From assembly GCF_018403285.1 (NCBI RefSeq), contig NZ_BOSJ01000011.1, positions 1 through 64,000 on the forward strand: 64,000 nt of DNA, written 5' to 3'. Source of the stretch: Paenibacillus sp. J45TS6 (GTDB lineage Bacteria; Bacillota; Bacilli; Paenibacillales; Paenibacillaceae). Position numbers and translations under genes: made by a program. The notes beneath the pieces are model-generated. The model ran no database searches. It was not told the DNA's origin and saw only the letters and a list, made by a program, of their open reading frames with translations. Positions 7,075-15,569 of the stretch are shown piece by piece (position 1 is the first letter of the stretch; each line of letters begins with the position of its first letter).

Positions 7075-7130
7075 AAACTAACCTGCCCTTTACCTTAATA
7101 AAAAAAACAGCCGATCGATTGTACGGCTGC
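7075..7130. repeat. Composite repeat left block with hairpin
   Basis: aaactaacctgccctttac is followed by an A-rich tract and a hairpin with arms cagccg and cggctg at 7108-7129. It has the same plan as the repeats at 3655, 4622 and 5445. The sequence between this hairpin and the transposase remnant is AT-rich and non-coding. Confidence 0.5.
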
Positions 7131-7150
7131 TTACCGATTCGCAATGAATT

Positions 7151-7304
7151 AGTCAATCGAGGAAAAAAGTGAATCATAAAAAGGTTCAACGTCTTATGCA
7201 CGAACTCGGTTTAAAATGCATGGTACGCCGGAGCAACATGAATTATTTATCATTCTGATCAAGGATGGCACTATCAAATGAAAGTATATCGTCATACAGT
7301 CAAA
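7151..7304 (+). pseudogene. IS3-family transposase (orfB) remnant
   Basis: Two pieces of an IS3/IS150-type OrfB can be read on the plus strand. The frame through 7169 encodes KVNHKKVQRLMHELGLKCM, the conserved helix-turn-helix region before the catalytic core. A different frame from 7251 encodes HSDQGWHYQMKVYRHTVK, which holds the second catalytic Asp of the DDE triad. In intact transposases these are separated by roughly 100 residues, so a large internal deletion and frameshift have destroyed the gene. No terminal inverted repeats were found. It shows past insertion-sequence activity here. Confidence 0.8.
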
Positions 7305-7308
7305 ACTA

Positions 7309-7340
7309 AAAATGAGTCCGGTACAATACCGAACCCATTT
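7309..7340 (-). terminator. Terminator of the copper-amine-oxidase-like gene
   Basis: On the minus strand AAAATGGGTTCGGTA, loop TTG, TACCGGACTCATTTT forms a near-perfect stem followed by further T. It lies about 55 nt beyond the stop codon of the gene at 7397-8179. Confidence 0.6.
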
Positions 7341-7396
7341 TAAGCAAGTTGCTTGATAATAATAACCGTGTTTAACTTGTAGGGTTACTTTGCAAT

Positions 7397-8179
7397 CTAT
7401 AAATATAAATATTTAAAATCTATTTTTTGTATTTTCCAGCCCTCATCTGTAAATGTTAACTGCATCGTACGTGTAAGCCAAACAAGACTAACAAAGTGAG
7501 TACTTTGTGAAATCGTCGCTTCAGAATTGTATATATCTTTATAAGTAATCATACTATTCTTTTCCGCATCAAATTGTGTATCAAATGGCAGACCTTTATA
7601 CCAAATAATATTCCCCAGTAACTTGTCTGTAAAATAAGGTTTAAAATATGCTTTAGCCTGTCGAATATCCGTTATTACCGCAGCCTCATTTGCGATTTGA
7701 GAAAAGGTTTTAAACTGTTCATCCGTTACTAAAGGAATCGGCTTTATCTGAGTGTAAATTAGGATATTGATTTTCTCAAACGTTACATGAGCTACCTTAA
7801 ATGATTGATTCCACTCCACGCTTGCCCCAAACGCGTGACTCAAGAATTTGAGAGGTACATACGTCGTTCCTTTATGGATCTGAGCAGGAACATCCAAAGA
7901 AACCTTGTTTTCATTAATAGTTGCCTCTTTAGAGTTCACTTTTAAAGTTATTTTCGTTGTTTTATCACTAATTACAACCGTCTTTAGATTTTGATCCCAT
8001 TGTACTTTAAAACCAAATTTTTCAGAAACAACTCTTATCGGAATTAAAGTCCTGCCGTTTACTATTTTGCCCGTATCAATAACAATCGGTGGTTCTTCAA
8101 AAGCAGCAAATGTCGTGCGAGGTAATTGGATTGAAAATAATAAAATGGCTATTATTAGTGACGTGAATATTCTTCTCAT
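7397..8179 (-). CDS. Exported protein with copper amine oxidase N-terminal domain
   Basis: The 260-residue protein begins with a signal peptide (hydrophobic residues 6-25, cleavage likely after TTFA). Residues 30-130 carry two repeats of the Cu_amine_oxidN1 ('stalk') type, with the motifs GRTLIPIRVVSEKFGFKVQWD and TYVPLKFLSHAFGASVEWN. This domain is common in secreted Paenibacillaceae proteins; it is structural and not itself an oxidase. Residues 131-260 form a separate unrecognised domain. The likely role is cell-surface or extracellular. The ATG has GGGAGA about 8 nt upstream, and the gene appears monocistronic. Confidence 0.8.
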   Translation of the reverse strand: MRRIFTSLIIAILLFSIQLPRTTFAAFEEPPIVIDTGKIVNGRTLIPIRVVSEKFGFKVQWDQNLKTVVISDKTTKITLKVNSKEATINENKVSLDVPAQIHKGTTYVPLKFLSHAFGASVEWNQSFKVAHVTFEKINILIYTQIKPIPLVTDEQFKTFSQIANEAAVITDIRQAKAYFKPYFTDKLLGNIIWYKGLPFDTQFDAEKNSMITYKDIYNSEATISQSTHFVSLVWLTRTMQLTFTDEGWKIQKIDFKYLYL

Positions 8180-8263
8180 GATGTCTTCTCCCTGCTGTTA
8201 ATAAATAAAAAGCTACATTTAAAATGTGTTTGATCAAGTGCTTATCGAACGATTTAGGTAATG

Positions 8264-8860
8264 TTAGGCTTCTTCAGTAAGTCTTTCATAATTAATTTCG
8301 TATAATTTGTATAAGCCGTTTATATCAGTTTCTCCATCTACTAGCTTGTAATTTAAGATGCTTAACTTATGAGCTGGAGCATATATAAAAGCACGATCTG
8401 AAGTATCCATTAAAATGGGTCTATTTACGCAATATAAGTTTTTTGGAGTTGAACGAAAGCCCCAAAATAATGACTCTATATTCTTTCTAAGTGTCTCAGC
8501 TAGGTATAATCCCATATCCATTGAAACCCCTTGACTATGGACACTTAGTTTCTTAGCTCGAATAAATTCATGAACCCATTTAGGTGTTTCAGCTAACTCT
8601 TTTTCTAGCTCTTCTTTTGGCCGATTCATCACTTCAGCTATATCATTAACGAACCATTCCCATAAAGGAATTAAAGATTCCGGGGAATAATCAAGGTCTT
8701 TTTCTGAGCAACCAGTTGTGAAATGATACGCTTTTCTCAAAAGTTCCATTCTTGTTGGTATCTCACCTATATACCATTCAAAATGAATCCGTGCTTCTTT
8801 TCTCGTTATCTCCTCAAAATCGTTTATCTCAAATGGTGGGTGCATTAATGGATAATCCAA
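8264..8860 (-). CDS. Cytoplasmic protein, unknown function
   Basis: The roughly 198-residue protein is soluble, rich in aromatic and acidic residues, and mostly helical in its first 130 residues. Motifs include HFEWYIGEIPTRMELL near the N-terminus and a Trp-rich LIPLWEWFVNDI. I do not recognise it; the composition resembles small immunity-type or nucleotide-independent cytoplasmic proteins, but that is a guess. AAGGAG abuts the first TTG (8869), so the second TTG (8860), 9 nt away, is the likely start. It is the last gene before the conserved shikimate operon. Confidence 0.5.
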   Translation of the reverse strand: MDYPLMHPPFEINDFEEITRKEARIHFEWYIGEIPTRMELLRKAYHFTTGCSEKDLDYSPESLIPLWEWFVNDIAEVMNRPKEELEKELAETPKWVHEFIRAKKLSVHSQGVSMDMGLYLAETLRKNIESLFWGFRSTPKNLYCVNRPILMDTSDRAFIYAPAHKLSILNYKLVDGETDINGLYKLYEINYERLTEEA

Positions 8861-8948
8861 ATAATTCAACTCCTTAAAAACGAATACCAGAATGAATTAT
8901 AATGTTTCGTACGATTTAAATGAAGCCATAATTTACCTATAAATAAAA

Positions 8949-8979
8949 AAACGTTTGAACCCAAAGGGCTCAAACGTTT
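8949..8979 (-). terminator. Terminator of the shikimate operon
   Basis: On the minus strand a 14-bp stem (aaacgtttgagccc / gggttcaaacgttt, one mismatch) with loop TTT is followed by a run of T. It lies about 10 nt beyond the aroD stop codon. Confidence 0.85.
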
Positions 8980-8991
8980 CTCATTCTTCAT

Positions 8992-9765
8992 TTACATATG
9001 CTTGTGCAGCGTGTTCAGCACACTGCGAAGTTCTTCGACAGGCACCTGACCTGGCGCAGATGCTTTCTTAGCAGCACCAAAAGTGAGTGCTGAACCAAAT
9101 AGTTCACCCGCGATCCGGCTGATCACACCTTTGCCCGCCATGGACATGGTAATGATCGGTCTATCTGCATACTCTTCTTTCATCGTATGAGTTGCATCCA
9201 TCAGCATTAGCACATCAGCGACACTTTGCGGCATCGCTGCCAGTTTCGGAATATCGCCGCCGAGTTCTTGTGCCTTTCGAAGACGGGATACGATTTCTTC
9301 CTTAGAAGGTGTTTTGTCAAAATCGTGATTTGAGATGATCACATAGACATTATGCTTATGTGCTTCATCAATAATCGCTTTTACTTCTGCATCACCAGTG
9401 AACAGCTCAGCATCCACAATATCTACTTGTCCGGTTGCCGCAATAGCTTGGTTCAGTTCTACATAATAAGCGGTGCTTACTTCTTTTTCTCCGCCTTCTT
9501 TTGCGCTGCGGAACGTAAAGACAATCGGCTGGGAAGGAAGAATCAAGCGGATCTCCGCTAGAGCTTCTTTCACTTTTTCGATATCTTCTACATGTTCATA
9601 GAAGTCGACGCGCCATTCAATGACATCAAAATCCTGGGATGTTAGAAAATTCGCTTCCTCTTTTAATTGTTCAATCGTCTCACCCACGAGAGGAACACAA
9701 ATTTTAGGGGCGCCTTCGCCAATTGCGACGTTCTTAACGATAACGGGTTTTAGCGTGTTTTGCAT
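8992..9765 (-). CDS. aroD: 3-dehydroquinate dehydratase, type I
   Basis: The 257-residue enzyme interconverts 3-dehydroquinate and 3-dehydroshikimate. The type I class is clear: the catalytic His is at about residue 147 (SNHDF) and the Schiff-base Lys at about 174 (DIPKLA), followed by the conserved MPQS block and a C-terminal SAPGQ substrate loop. The length is normal. It is the last gene of an operon with an MFS transporter, aroE and a flavin oxidoreductase, 73 nt after the transporter. Type I enzymes serve either biosynthesis or catabolism; the transporter and the LysR regulator favour use of external shikimate or quinate. Confidence 0.93.
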   Translation of the reverse strand: MQNTLKPVIVKNVAIGEGAPKICVPLVGETIEQLKEEANFLTSQDFDVIEWRVDFYEHVEDIEKVKEALAEIRLILPSQPIVFTFRSAKEGGEKEVSTAYYVELNQAIAATGQVDIVDAELFTGDAEVKAIIDEAHKHNVYVIISNHDFDKTPSKEEIVSRLRKAQELGGDIPKLAAMPQSVADVLMLMDATHTMKEEYADRPIITMSMAGKGVISRIAGELFGSALTFGAAKKASAPGQVPVEELRSVLNTLHKHM

Positions 9766-9838
9766 GTTGGTAGACTCCTTTGTCTTCTGTATAAGGTTGT
9801 TACTACTATGAGATAAAGACTATCTATTAACTTGTAGC

Positions 9839-11053
9839 TTAGCCTTGTACTGCTTTTAGCGGTGCATTCATTACTTTCCGGTAACGGATATTAACAACAA
9901 TAGCTAGAACCACACCGATCAGCGTAACAACCGCATCGAATAGGATAATGCTGCTAATACTCGTTTTGGATAGTATACCTGTTATTACAGGAATTGAGAA
10001 TGTAGCAAGACTTGATGCCGTATATACAATCCCTGTAATTTTTCCTTTGCTGGTCGGAAAGAGTTCGGACATCGTTGTAAGTGCGAGCTGCAATACGCCG
10101 CCAGCAGCAGAGAAACCAATGACAAACCCTGCGATTACGCATACAGCCGCAGATGGGTATGCCCATAGTACCATTAGTGCAATAAAGGATATTAACGGAT
10201 AAATAAATACAAAAGTTACAGGTTTCACAAGACTCTTCACAAGGAAAGAGGTAACAAATACGGAAATCAAGGAACCGATACTATAGTAACTGATCAACTG
10301 CAAAGATGAAGTATTTGACATCCCTGCCACCTGCTCTCCATACGTTGGGAGCCATACGGAAATTAGATAAAACGTTGCTGTTGCGGTATAACCAATCAGA
10401 ATCAGGCACAGACCTTCAATCCAGAAGCTAGGTTTTCTAGCAGAATTGTTGTCGTCTACAGAGCTTACTGCAGCCGCCTGTTCTTGCTGCTGTTCCTGAT
10501 CTGGGAATGGCAAGCGAATAAGGAATAGACCATTCACGATAAAGATCGCTACACAGATCAAGAAGGAGTAACCATAATACAAGTTGCTGCTAATGAGTAC
10601 ACTGATGATCATCGGAAGTGCAAACTGACCACCAGAAATGAACGCTTTGATAATAACATTTGCGGTTCCTGCTGCTTTCGGAAAAGCTTCCATAAGTGCA
10701 GGATAGGTACCGGAATCAAGCACTGAGTTCGCCATCCCTGCAAGCAAGGCAAAAATAAAGGCGACGGTCACGTTCGGTGATAACAGGATTCCGATAAAGA
10801 ATACGGCATACATGGCCATCCCGATAAAAACAAATGGTTTCCGTCCTAATTTGTCCGACAGTACACCAGAGATAAACAGAACGAGTAATCGTCCGATACC
10901 AAGTGCAGAAATAACATAGGATATCCCGGCGCTATCGGTATTTAACTGTTCGCTTAGGAAACCCATATTCTGTGCCAGGATAATAGCACCCATACCATGT
11001 ACAAAATAGTTAATATACAAAGCTAATGCCGTCGGCATATACTTGTTCTTCAC
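9839..11053 (-). CDS. MFS transporter, probable shikimate/quinate uptake
   Basis: The 404-residue protein has the twelve-helix MFS pattern, with the signature loop DKLGRKP between helices 2 and 3 and a polar central loop (about residues 190-215) rich in Gln and Ala. It is a clear paralogue of the transporter at 15570-16847 (shared INYF, GMANS/ANAC-x-DSGTYPAL and FPKAAG blocks). Its place between aroE and aroD suggests it imports quinate or shikimate, though the substrate cannot be read from sequence. The GTG start is preceded by a purine-rich stretch including AAGGAG at 12 nt. Confidence 0.85.
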   Translation of the reverse strand: MKNKYMPTALALYINYFVHGMGAIILAQNMGFLSEQLNTDSAGISYVISALGIGRLLVLFISGVLSDKLGRKPFVFIGMAMYAVFFIGILLSPNVTVAFIFALLAGMANSVLDSGTYPALMEAFPKAAGTANVIIKAFISGGQFALPMIISVLISSNLYYGYSFLICVAIFIVNGLFLIRLPFPDQEQQQEQAAAVSSVDDNNSARKPSFWIEGLCLILIGYTATATFYLISVWLPTYGEQVAGMSNTSSLQLISYYSIGSLISVFVTSFLVKSLVKPVTFVFIYPLISFIALMVLWAYPSAAVCVIAGFVIGFSAAGGVLQLALTTMSELFPTSKGKITGIVYTASSLATFSIPVITGILSKTSISSIILFDAVVTLIGVVLAIVVNIRYRKVMNAPLKAVQG

Positions 11054-11150
11054 AACATTCCACTGCTCCTTTAGAGTAGATTCGTTTGTTAAGATCGAAT
11101 TAGTTTGTTCGTTTTTTCACAAGAGTTGCCGTGAGAAGGCAGACGCCTTC

Positions 11151-12014
11151 CTAGAACAACAATTCTTTAATATAATCAACAGGCATATCTTCCCCTGTCC
11201 AGATTTTGAATGCTTCTGCACCTTGCCATAGCATCATGCCAAGACCGTTAATTGTACGGCATCCTTGTTCTTCTGCCATCTCAAGCAGACGTGTTTTTTC
11301 AGGAATATAAACGACATCAGATACAATCAGATCACTGCGCAGTACAGCAGGGTCGGTAATGAGGCTTTGACCTACGAGTGGTTTCATGCCCACACCTGTT
11401 GCATTCGTAAAGATTGTACTGTCTTCAATTTCCTTATAAAGAGTGTTTGTGTCTTCCAGGTCAAACAGCTTCACGTTGCAATCTGTTTTTTCCATAATAT
11501 TTTTAACGGTTTGTTCCGCACGCTCATAGAATGCATCTTTTCTATTAAAAATAGAGATTTCTTTAACGCCATCCAGTGCTGCTTGAATGCAGATCGCTGT
11601 GGCTGCTCCGCCGGCACCTGTAATCGTCATTTTTTTGCCGATGATATCGATACCATCTTCTTTCAGTGCTCTCATGTACCCTACCCCATCCGTGATATGG
11701 CCGGTAAGTACTCCGTTATCATTAACAACCGTGTTAACTGCCCCCGCAAGTTCTGCTGCTGGTGATAACTTATCTAGATATTGAAGAACAACCGTTTTAT
11801 TCGGCATCGTCACGTTGCAGCCGCGTACATTAAGGGAGCGGAAGCCTTGAATTACCCCAGGAAGCTGCTCATTATCCACATCAAATGCTAAATACACATA
11901 GTCTAATCCGAGTTTAGCGAAAGCTTCGTTATGCATTTTTGGGGACAAACTGTGAGAAATCGGAGTTCCTAATAAACCAATAAGTTTTGTTTTTCCTGAA
12001 ATACGTTCTGCCAT
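11151..12014 (-). CDS. aroE: Shikimate/quinate dehydrogenase
   Basis: The 287-residue enzyme reduces 3-dehydroshikimate to shikimate or runs in reverse on shikimate/quinate. The substrate domain carries the SHSLSPKMHN block (about residues 20-29) and the catalytic Lys at about 73 in NVTMPNK. The nucleotide domain has GAGGAA and then NRK, a motif usual for NADP or NAD binding. The ATG at 12014 follows AGGAG by 8 nt; an in-frame extension upstream lacks such a site. It lies between the flavin oxidoreductase and the MFS gene, so a catabolic, quinate/shikimate dehydrogenase role is likely. Confidence 0.92.
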   Translation of the reverse strand: MAERISGKTKLIGLLGTPISHSLSPKMHNEAFAKLGLDYVYLAFDVDNEQLPGVIQGFRSLNVRGCNVTMPNKTVVLQYLDKLSPAAELAGAVNTVVNDNGVLTGHITDGVGYMRALKEDGIDIIGKKMTITGAGGAATAICIQAALDGVKEISIFNRKDAFYERAEQTVKNIMEKTDCNVKLFDLEDTNTLYKEIEDSTIFTNATGVGMKPLVGQSLITDPAVLRSDLIVSDVVYIPEKTRLLEMAEEQGCRTINGLGMMLWQGAEAFKIWTGEDMPVDYIKELLF

Positions 12015-12153
12015 GATTAACATCTCCTTTAGTTGTTTACCTTCATTATTTATCAATAGACAATACACAAGATCTTTAACTCGTTTGTCATTCCCTTGGG
12101 CAGCCTCGTGCCAGAACTTTTTATTCCAGCACGCAGACACCTCTAACTGAATC

Positions 12154-14139
12154 TTACAAGGAACCTATCTTTTTCAAGGTAGAAAGAATATTTCTTCCTT
12201 CGCGTACCCCATCCAAGATTTTACGTGCGCCAAGACTGTCTCCAATATTAATAACTTCTACTCCCTGAGGAATAAAATGCTTCTCTACCTCACTAAGTTC
12301 AGGACGTTCTGGTCTCATACCCAGGCAGACAAATCCAAAGTCAAAATCAAGTGAGCTCACTTCACCCTCATATTCTAGTTTGAAATGATCCCCTGCCACT
12401 TCAACCAAGGATGTGCTTGTTCTCACATCAACTTCATGTTTCTTCAGCATGTCCATCATAGAGAGTTTCGTAATAATATCAAGATCCTTACCTAGCTCAG
12501 GAAGTCGTTCTACAATGGTAACCTCAGCTTTTTGAGATGAGAAAAATTCAACTACATCCAGCCCAACTGCACCACCGCCGATAACGGCTACTTTCTTTCC
12601 TTCCATATTAGGGAACTGATTCACGTCACTCAGCAGACTGAAAATAGAATGAACACGGCTGCCCGGTTTATCAATATGTTCTAATAACCCTTGAATTGGC
12701 GGAAGCAGTGGTTTAGATCCTGTTGCATTTACAATCACATCCGGTTTCAAATTCTCAATGCGAGCAATATCGGCAACGGTATCCGTAAAGGTAATGAGAT
12801 TTTTCAACCGTTTGCTTCTTTGATTTAAATATTTAGGGAAATCAGCAATCCGTTTTTTGTCCGGCAATCTTGAGATTTCAGCAGCGAGTCCGCCGAGATA
12901 CGATTTCTGTTCAATTAGGAATGTATTACAGCCTACTTCTGCTGCTGTACATGCTGCCTCGAGTCCAGCTGTACCTCCGCCGATAACTACAACATTCGTT
13001 TGTTTCTTCACTTGCTTTTCTTTATATTCATCTCCATTGATGACATCTGGATTTACTGTACATTTAATTGGACGATTGAGTGCAATTCGGTGACCAGCGC
13101 ATCCAATGTTACAAGAAATACATTTACGAAGCATTTCTTCTTCACCACGGCTTACTTTGCTTACCCAGTCAGGATCCGCAATAAGTCCGCGCCCGATCGC
13201 AATGAGATCCGCTTCTCCTTTAGAGAGTACATTTTCAGCCACCTGTGGATGACGGAAATTACCGCTCGCAATCGTCGGTTTATTAAATTTATCACGTACT
13301 GCTTTTGCCAGATAGGAGCGCCATCCATCAGGCAGATTCATTTGATCAATCTGATATTGCAGAGAATCATTCAGTGCCGCGGACACATTAATGACGTCGA
13401 CTTCCTCATGCAGATAATCAAGAAGCTGGAGTGAATCTTCTAAAGTGTTGCCTCCGGCAACAAATTCATCCGCACTGATTCGAAGCATGATCGGGAACAT
13501 GGGTCCAACCTCTGCTCTGATCCGGTCAATAACCATGCGAGCGAAGCGGGCACGATTCTCGTAACTGCCGCCGAACTCATCTGTACGTTTGTTATATACA
13601 GGAGACAAGAACTGACATAACAAATAGGAGTGTCCTGCATGAATTTCAATCGCATCAAAACCTGCCATTTTCACTCGTTTGGCTGCTTTTCCGTACTTTT
13701 CTACAATCTCTAGAATTTCTTCTTTCGTAAGCGGACGAGGAACCGCTCCGCCTGCTTTTGAAGGAATATTAGAAGACGATACCGGCTGCTGTCCAATTCG
13801 ATCGGGTGCTGCCGAAGCACCTGCATGGTTAATCTGGATTGCTACTTTGGCGCCTTGATTATGAAGACGTTCTGTCAGCTCGTAGAACCCTGGAATATAA
13901 CGATCATGATCTATACGCAGCTGAGTCGTTCCGTTGGAGCCTAAAGGGAAATCGAGACAAGCATTCTCTACAATAATAAGTCCCGTTCCGCCTTTTGCCC
14001 TTTGCTCATAATACTTCATATGATTGGGTGTCATTTCGCCGTTTGTACCAGCAAAGTTCGTTCCCATCGGCGGCATAACAATTCGGTTCTTAAGAGTCAT
14101 GCTTTTCACTGTTAAAGGTGAAAAAATCGTAGGATACAT
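12154..14139 (-). CDS. NADH:flavin oxidoreductase of the 2,4-dienoyl-CoA reductase type
   Basis: The 661-residue protein has an N-terminal old-yellow-enzyme FMN barrel (residues 1-330, with HAGHSYLLCQFLSP near 168). A 4Fe-4S cysteine set follows (Cys340, 343, 347, 360), then a C-terminal FAD/NAD(P) domain starting with GGGTAG at 387. This is the architecture of 2,4-dienoyl-CoA reductase and trimethylamine dehydrogenase relatives. Similar genes accompany aroE/aroD in Listeria quinate/shikimate loci. The true substrate is not known to me; it may reduce or aromatise a shikimate-derived ring. It is the first gene of the operon. GGAGG lies 8 nt before the ATG. Confidence 0.88.
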   Translation of the reverse strand: MYPTIFSPLTVKSMTLKNRIVMPPMGTNFAGTNGEMTPNHMKYYEQRAKGGTGLIIVENACLDFPLGSNGTTQLRIDHDRYIPGFYELTERLHNQGAKVAIQINHAGASAAPDRIGQQPVSSSNIPSKAGGAVPRPLTKEEILEIVEKYGKAAKRVKMAGFDAIEIHAGHSYLLCQFLSPVYNKRTDEFGGSYENRARFARMVIDRIRAEVGPMFPIMLRISADEFVAGGNTLEDSLQLLDYLHEEVDVINVSAALNDSLQYQIDQMNLPDGWRSYLAKAVRDKFNKPTIASGNFRHPQVAENVLSKGEADLIAIGRGLIADPDWVSKVSRGEEEMLRKCISCNIGCAGHRIALNRPIKCTVNPDVINGDEYKEKQVKKQTNVVVIGGGTAGLEAACTAAEVGCNTFLIEQKSYLGGLAAEISRLPDKKRIADFPKYLNQRSKRLKNLITFTDTVADIARIENLKPDVIVNATGSKPLLPPIQGLLEHIDKPGSRVHSIFSLLSDVNQFPNMEGKKVAVIGGGAVGLDVVEFFSSQKAEVTIVERLPELGKDLDIITKLSMMDMLKKHEVDVRTSTSLVEVAGDHFKLEYEGEVSSLDFDFGFVCLGMRPERPELSEVEKHFIPQGVEVINIGDSLGARKILDGVREGRNILSTLKKIGSL

Positions 14140-14493
14140 TTACTTTTCCTCCAGTTATTCAATCTAAGATGTTTAAGACCCGCATCCTTAACTTCTTACA
14201 CTTTCTATGTGAATCGCTTAATGTGAATTAATTCACATATCAAGTCTAAAATATAACCGCTGATTGAGCGGCTCTATTGTTGTGAGAGATCATCTGTACT
14301 TTTTCGTTTGCCCGTAAGTCTAATCACTATTCATTATCTAATTGAATTTCATTCAGCTGAACGTTATGGCTACATCATAAAACCAGCTATCCAATAAATC
14401 AAATTCATATTTTTGTGAAAATTAATAGATTTCTTCTATAGATTATTTTATAATAACTCTGCTTTCTAACTCATAGGAAAGGAAGTTGTACTT
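14140..14493. other. Divergent control region of the oxidoreductase operon and LysR gene
   Basis: This 354-nt AT-rich stretch has no ORF that I can support. It contains a perfect 18-nt palindrome at 14221-14238 (annotated separately) with extra half-sites (atgtgaat at about 14207). The part nearest the LysR start has TATA-rich sequence suitable for promoters. LysR regulators usually bind such shared regions. Confidence 0.6.
14221..14238. promoter_or_regulatory. FNR/CRP-type palindrome upstream of oxidoreductase operon
   Basis: atgtgaattaattcacat is a perfect 18-nt palindrome holding TGTGA-N6-TCACA, the consensus of FNR/CRP-family sites (B. subtilis Fnr uses TGTGA-N6-TCACA/T). Its centre is about 90 nt before the oxidoreductase start. 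It could instead be an operator for the neighbouring LysR protein. Confidence 0.5.
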
Positions 14494-15399
14494 ATGAACC
14501 TTAGGCATCTACAGTACTTTCAAGTCCTAGCCGAACTAGAACACTTCACCCAGGCTTCAGCTAAACTGCATATTACACAACCAAGTCTAAGTCACGCCAT
14601 CTCAGAACTAGAGAAGAAGCTTGGCGTTCCCTTATTCGAGAAAAAAGGACGGAATGTTCGTCTGACCAAGTATGGCCGTGTATTCCTCGAGCATGTTGAC
14701 AAGGCTTTGTCAGAGCTTAGTAAAGGTGAGCAGAAAATCCAGGAACTTGCTAGTCCCAATCATGGCCGAGTTGATCTAGCTTTTATCTACACACTCGGAC
14801 CGCACTTTGCCCCTTCTCTGATTCAATCCTTTACTTCTCGTGAGGAATTCAAGGATATTACGCTCTCTTTTCATCAAGGAAATACACAAACTTTAATTCA
14901 GGAATTAAAAAATGACACCTTTGATATCGCGTTCTGTTCCTTTCTCCCTGAAGAACAAGAACATATTGAGTTCATTCCCGTCACAAAAGAAGAACTGGTG
15001 GTAATTGTTCATCCAGAGCATCCTTTAGCGAATCAGGATTCTATTGATTTAAAAGATACAGCCGGTTATCCATTCATTTTCTTTAATGAGGCGAGCGGTG
15101 TAAGGCCCATTATTGACGACCTATTTGCCCAAGTGGACGTGACTCCGCACATTATCTGTGAGATTGAGGAGGATAATGCGATGGCAGGACTTGTATCTGT
15201 AAATTATGGGATTGGCATTATGCCCCGGATCAGTACGTTAAATCATTTTCAGGTCAAAGCACTGCCCATCTCTAACCCAAGCTATGAGCGATATATCTAT
15301 ATGGCTACAATAAAAAATCGCTATTTATCACCCGCAGCCGTTGCATTTCGTGATTATGTCATTGCACATTGTCAGGGAAATAGTAAGAAGTTTATCTAA
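14494..15399 (+). CDS. LysR-family regulator, probable QuiR-like
   Basis: The 301-residue protein has the LysR helix-turn-helix in residues 1-60 (MNLRHLQYF, then the ASAKLHITQPSLSHAISELEKKLG block) and a periplasmic-binding-protein-like effector domain at about 90-290. It is divergent from the aroE/aroD operon and next to the second MFS gene, the layout of QuiR of Listeria monocytogenes, which is activated by shikimate. I infer the same effector class here. The ATG follows GGAAG with good spacing. The gene probably also controls the MFS gene downstream. Confidence 0.88.
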   Translation: MNLRHLQYFQVLAELEHFTQASAKLHITQPSLSHAISELEKKLGVPLFEKKGRNVRLTKYGRVFLEHVDKALSELSKGEQKIQELASPNHGRVDLAFIYTLGPHFAPSLIQSFTSREEFKDITLSFHQGNTQTLIQELKNDTFDIAFCSFLPEEQEHIEFIPVTKEELVVIVHPEHPLANQDSIDLKDTAGYPFIFFNEASGVRPIIDDLFAQVDVTPHIICEIEEDNAMAGLVSVNYGIGIMPRISTLNHFQVKALPISNPSYERYIYMATIKNRYLSPAAVAFRDYVIAHCQGNSKKFI

Positions 15400-15526
15400 A
15401 GTTATCTTTATATTTTTCATTTAATACCATATTTTCTTAATATTTAATCTATTGATTTATATAAAATTGTACTTTATACTCCAGTTTGAGAGTTTCAATC
15501 CGTTTTTATGTTAATGAGTTATCGTT

Positions 15527-15542
15527 TGTGATTTTTTTCACT
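15527..15542. promoter_or_regulatory. FNR/CRP-type site upstream of second MFS gene
   Basis: TGTGA-TTTTTT-TCACT matches the FNR consensus. It ends only 27 nt before the MFS ATG, so it lies in the leader or over the promoter start rather than at the usual -41.5 position. That position fits repression better than activation, or a chance match in T-rich DNA. Confidence 0.35.
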
Positions 15543-15569
15543 ATCATTATCGGTTAGGTGGAGTACATT

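Noticed and set aside
970-7130. CRISPR array
   Set aside because: The repeats are irregularly spaced, differ in length and have genes between them, with no uniform spacers or cas genes.
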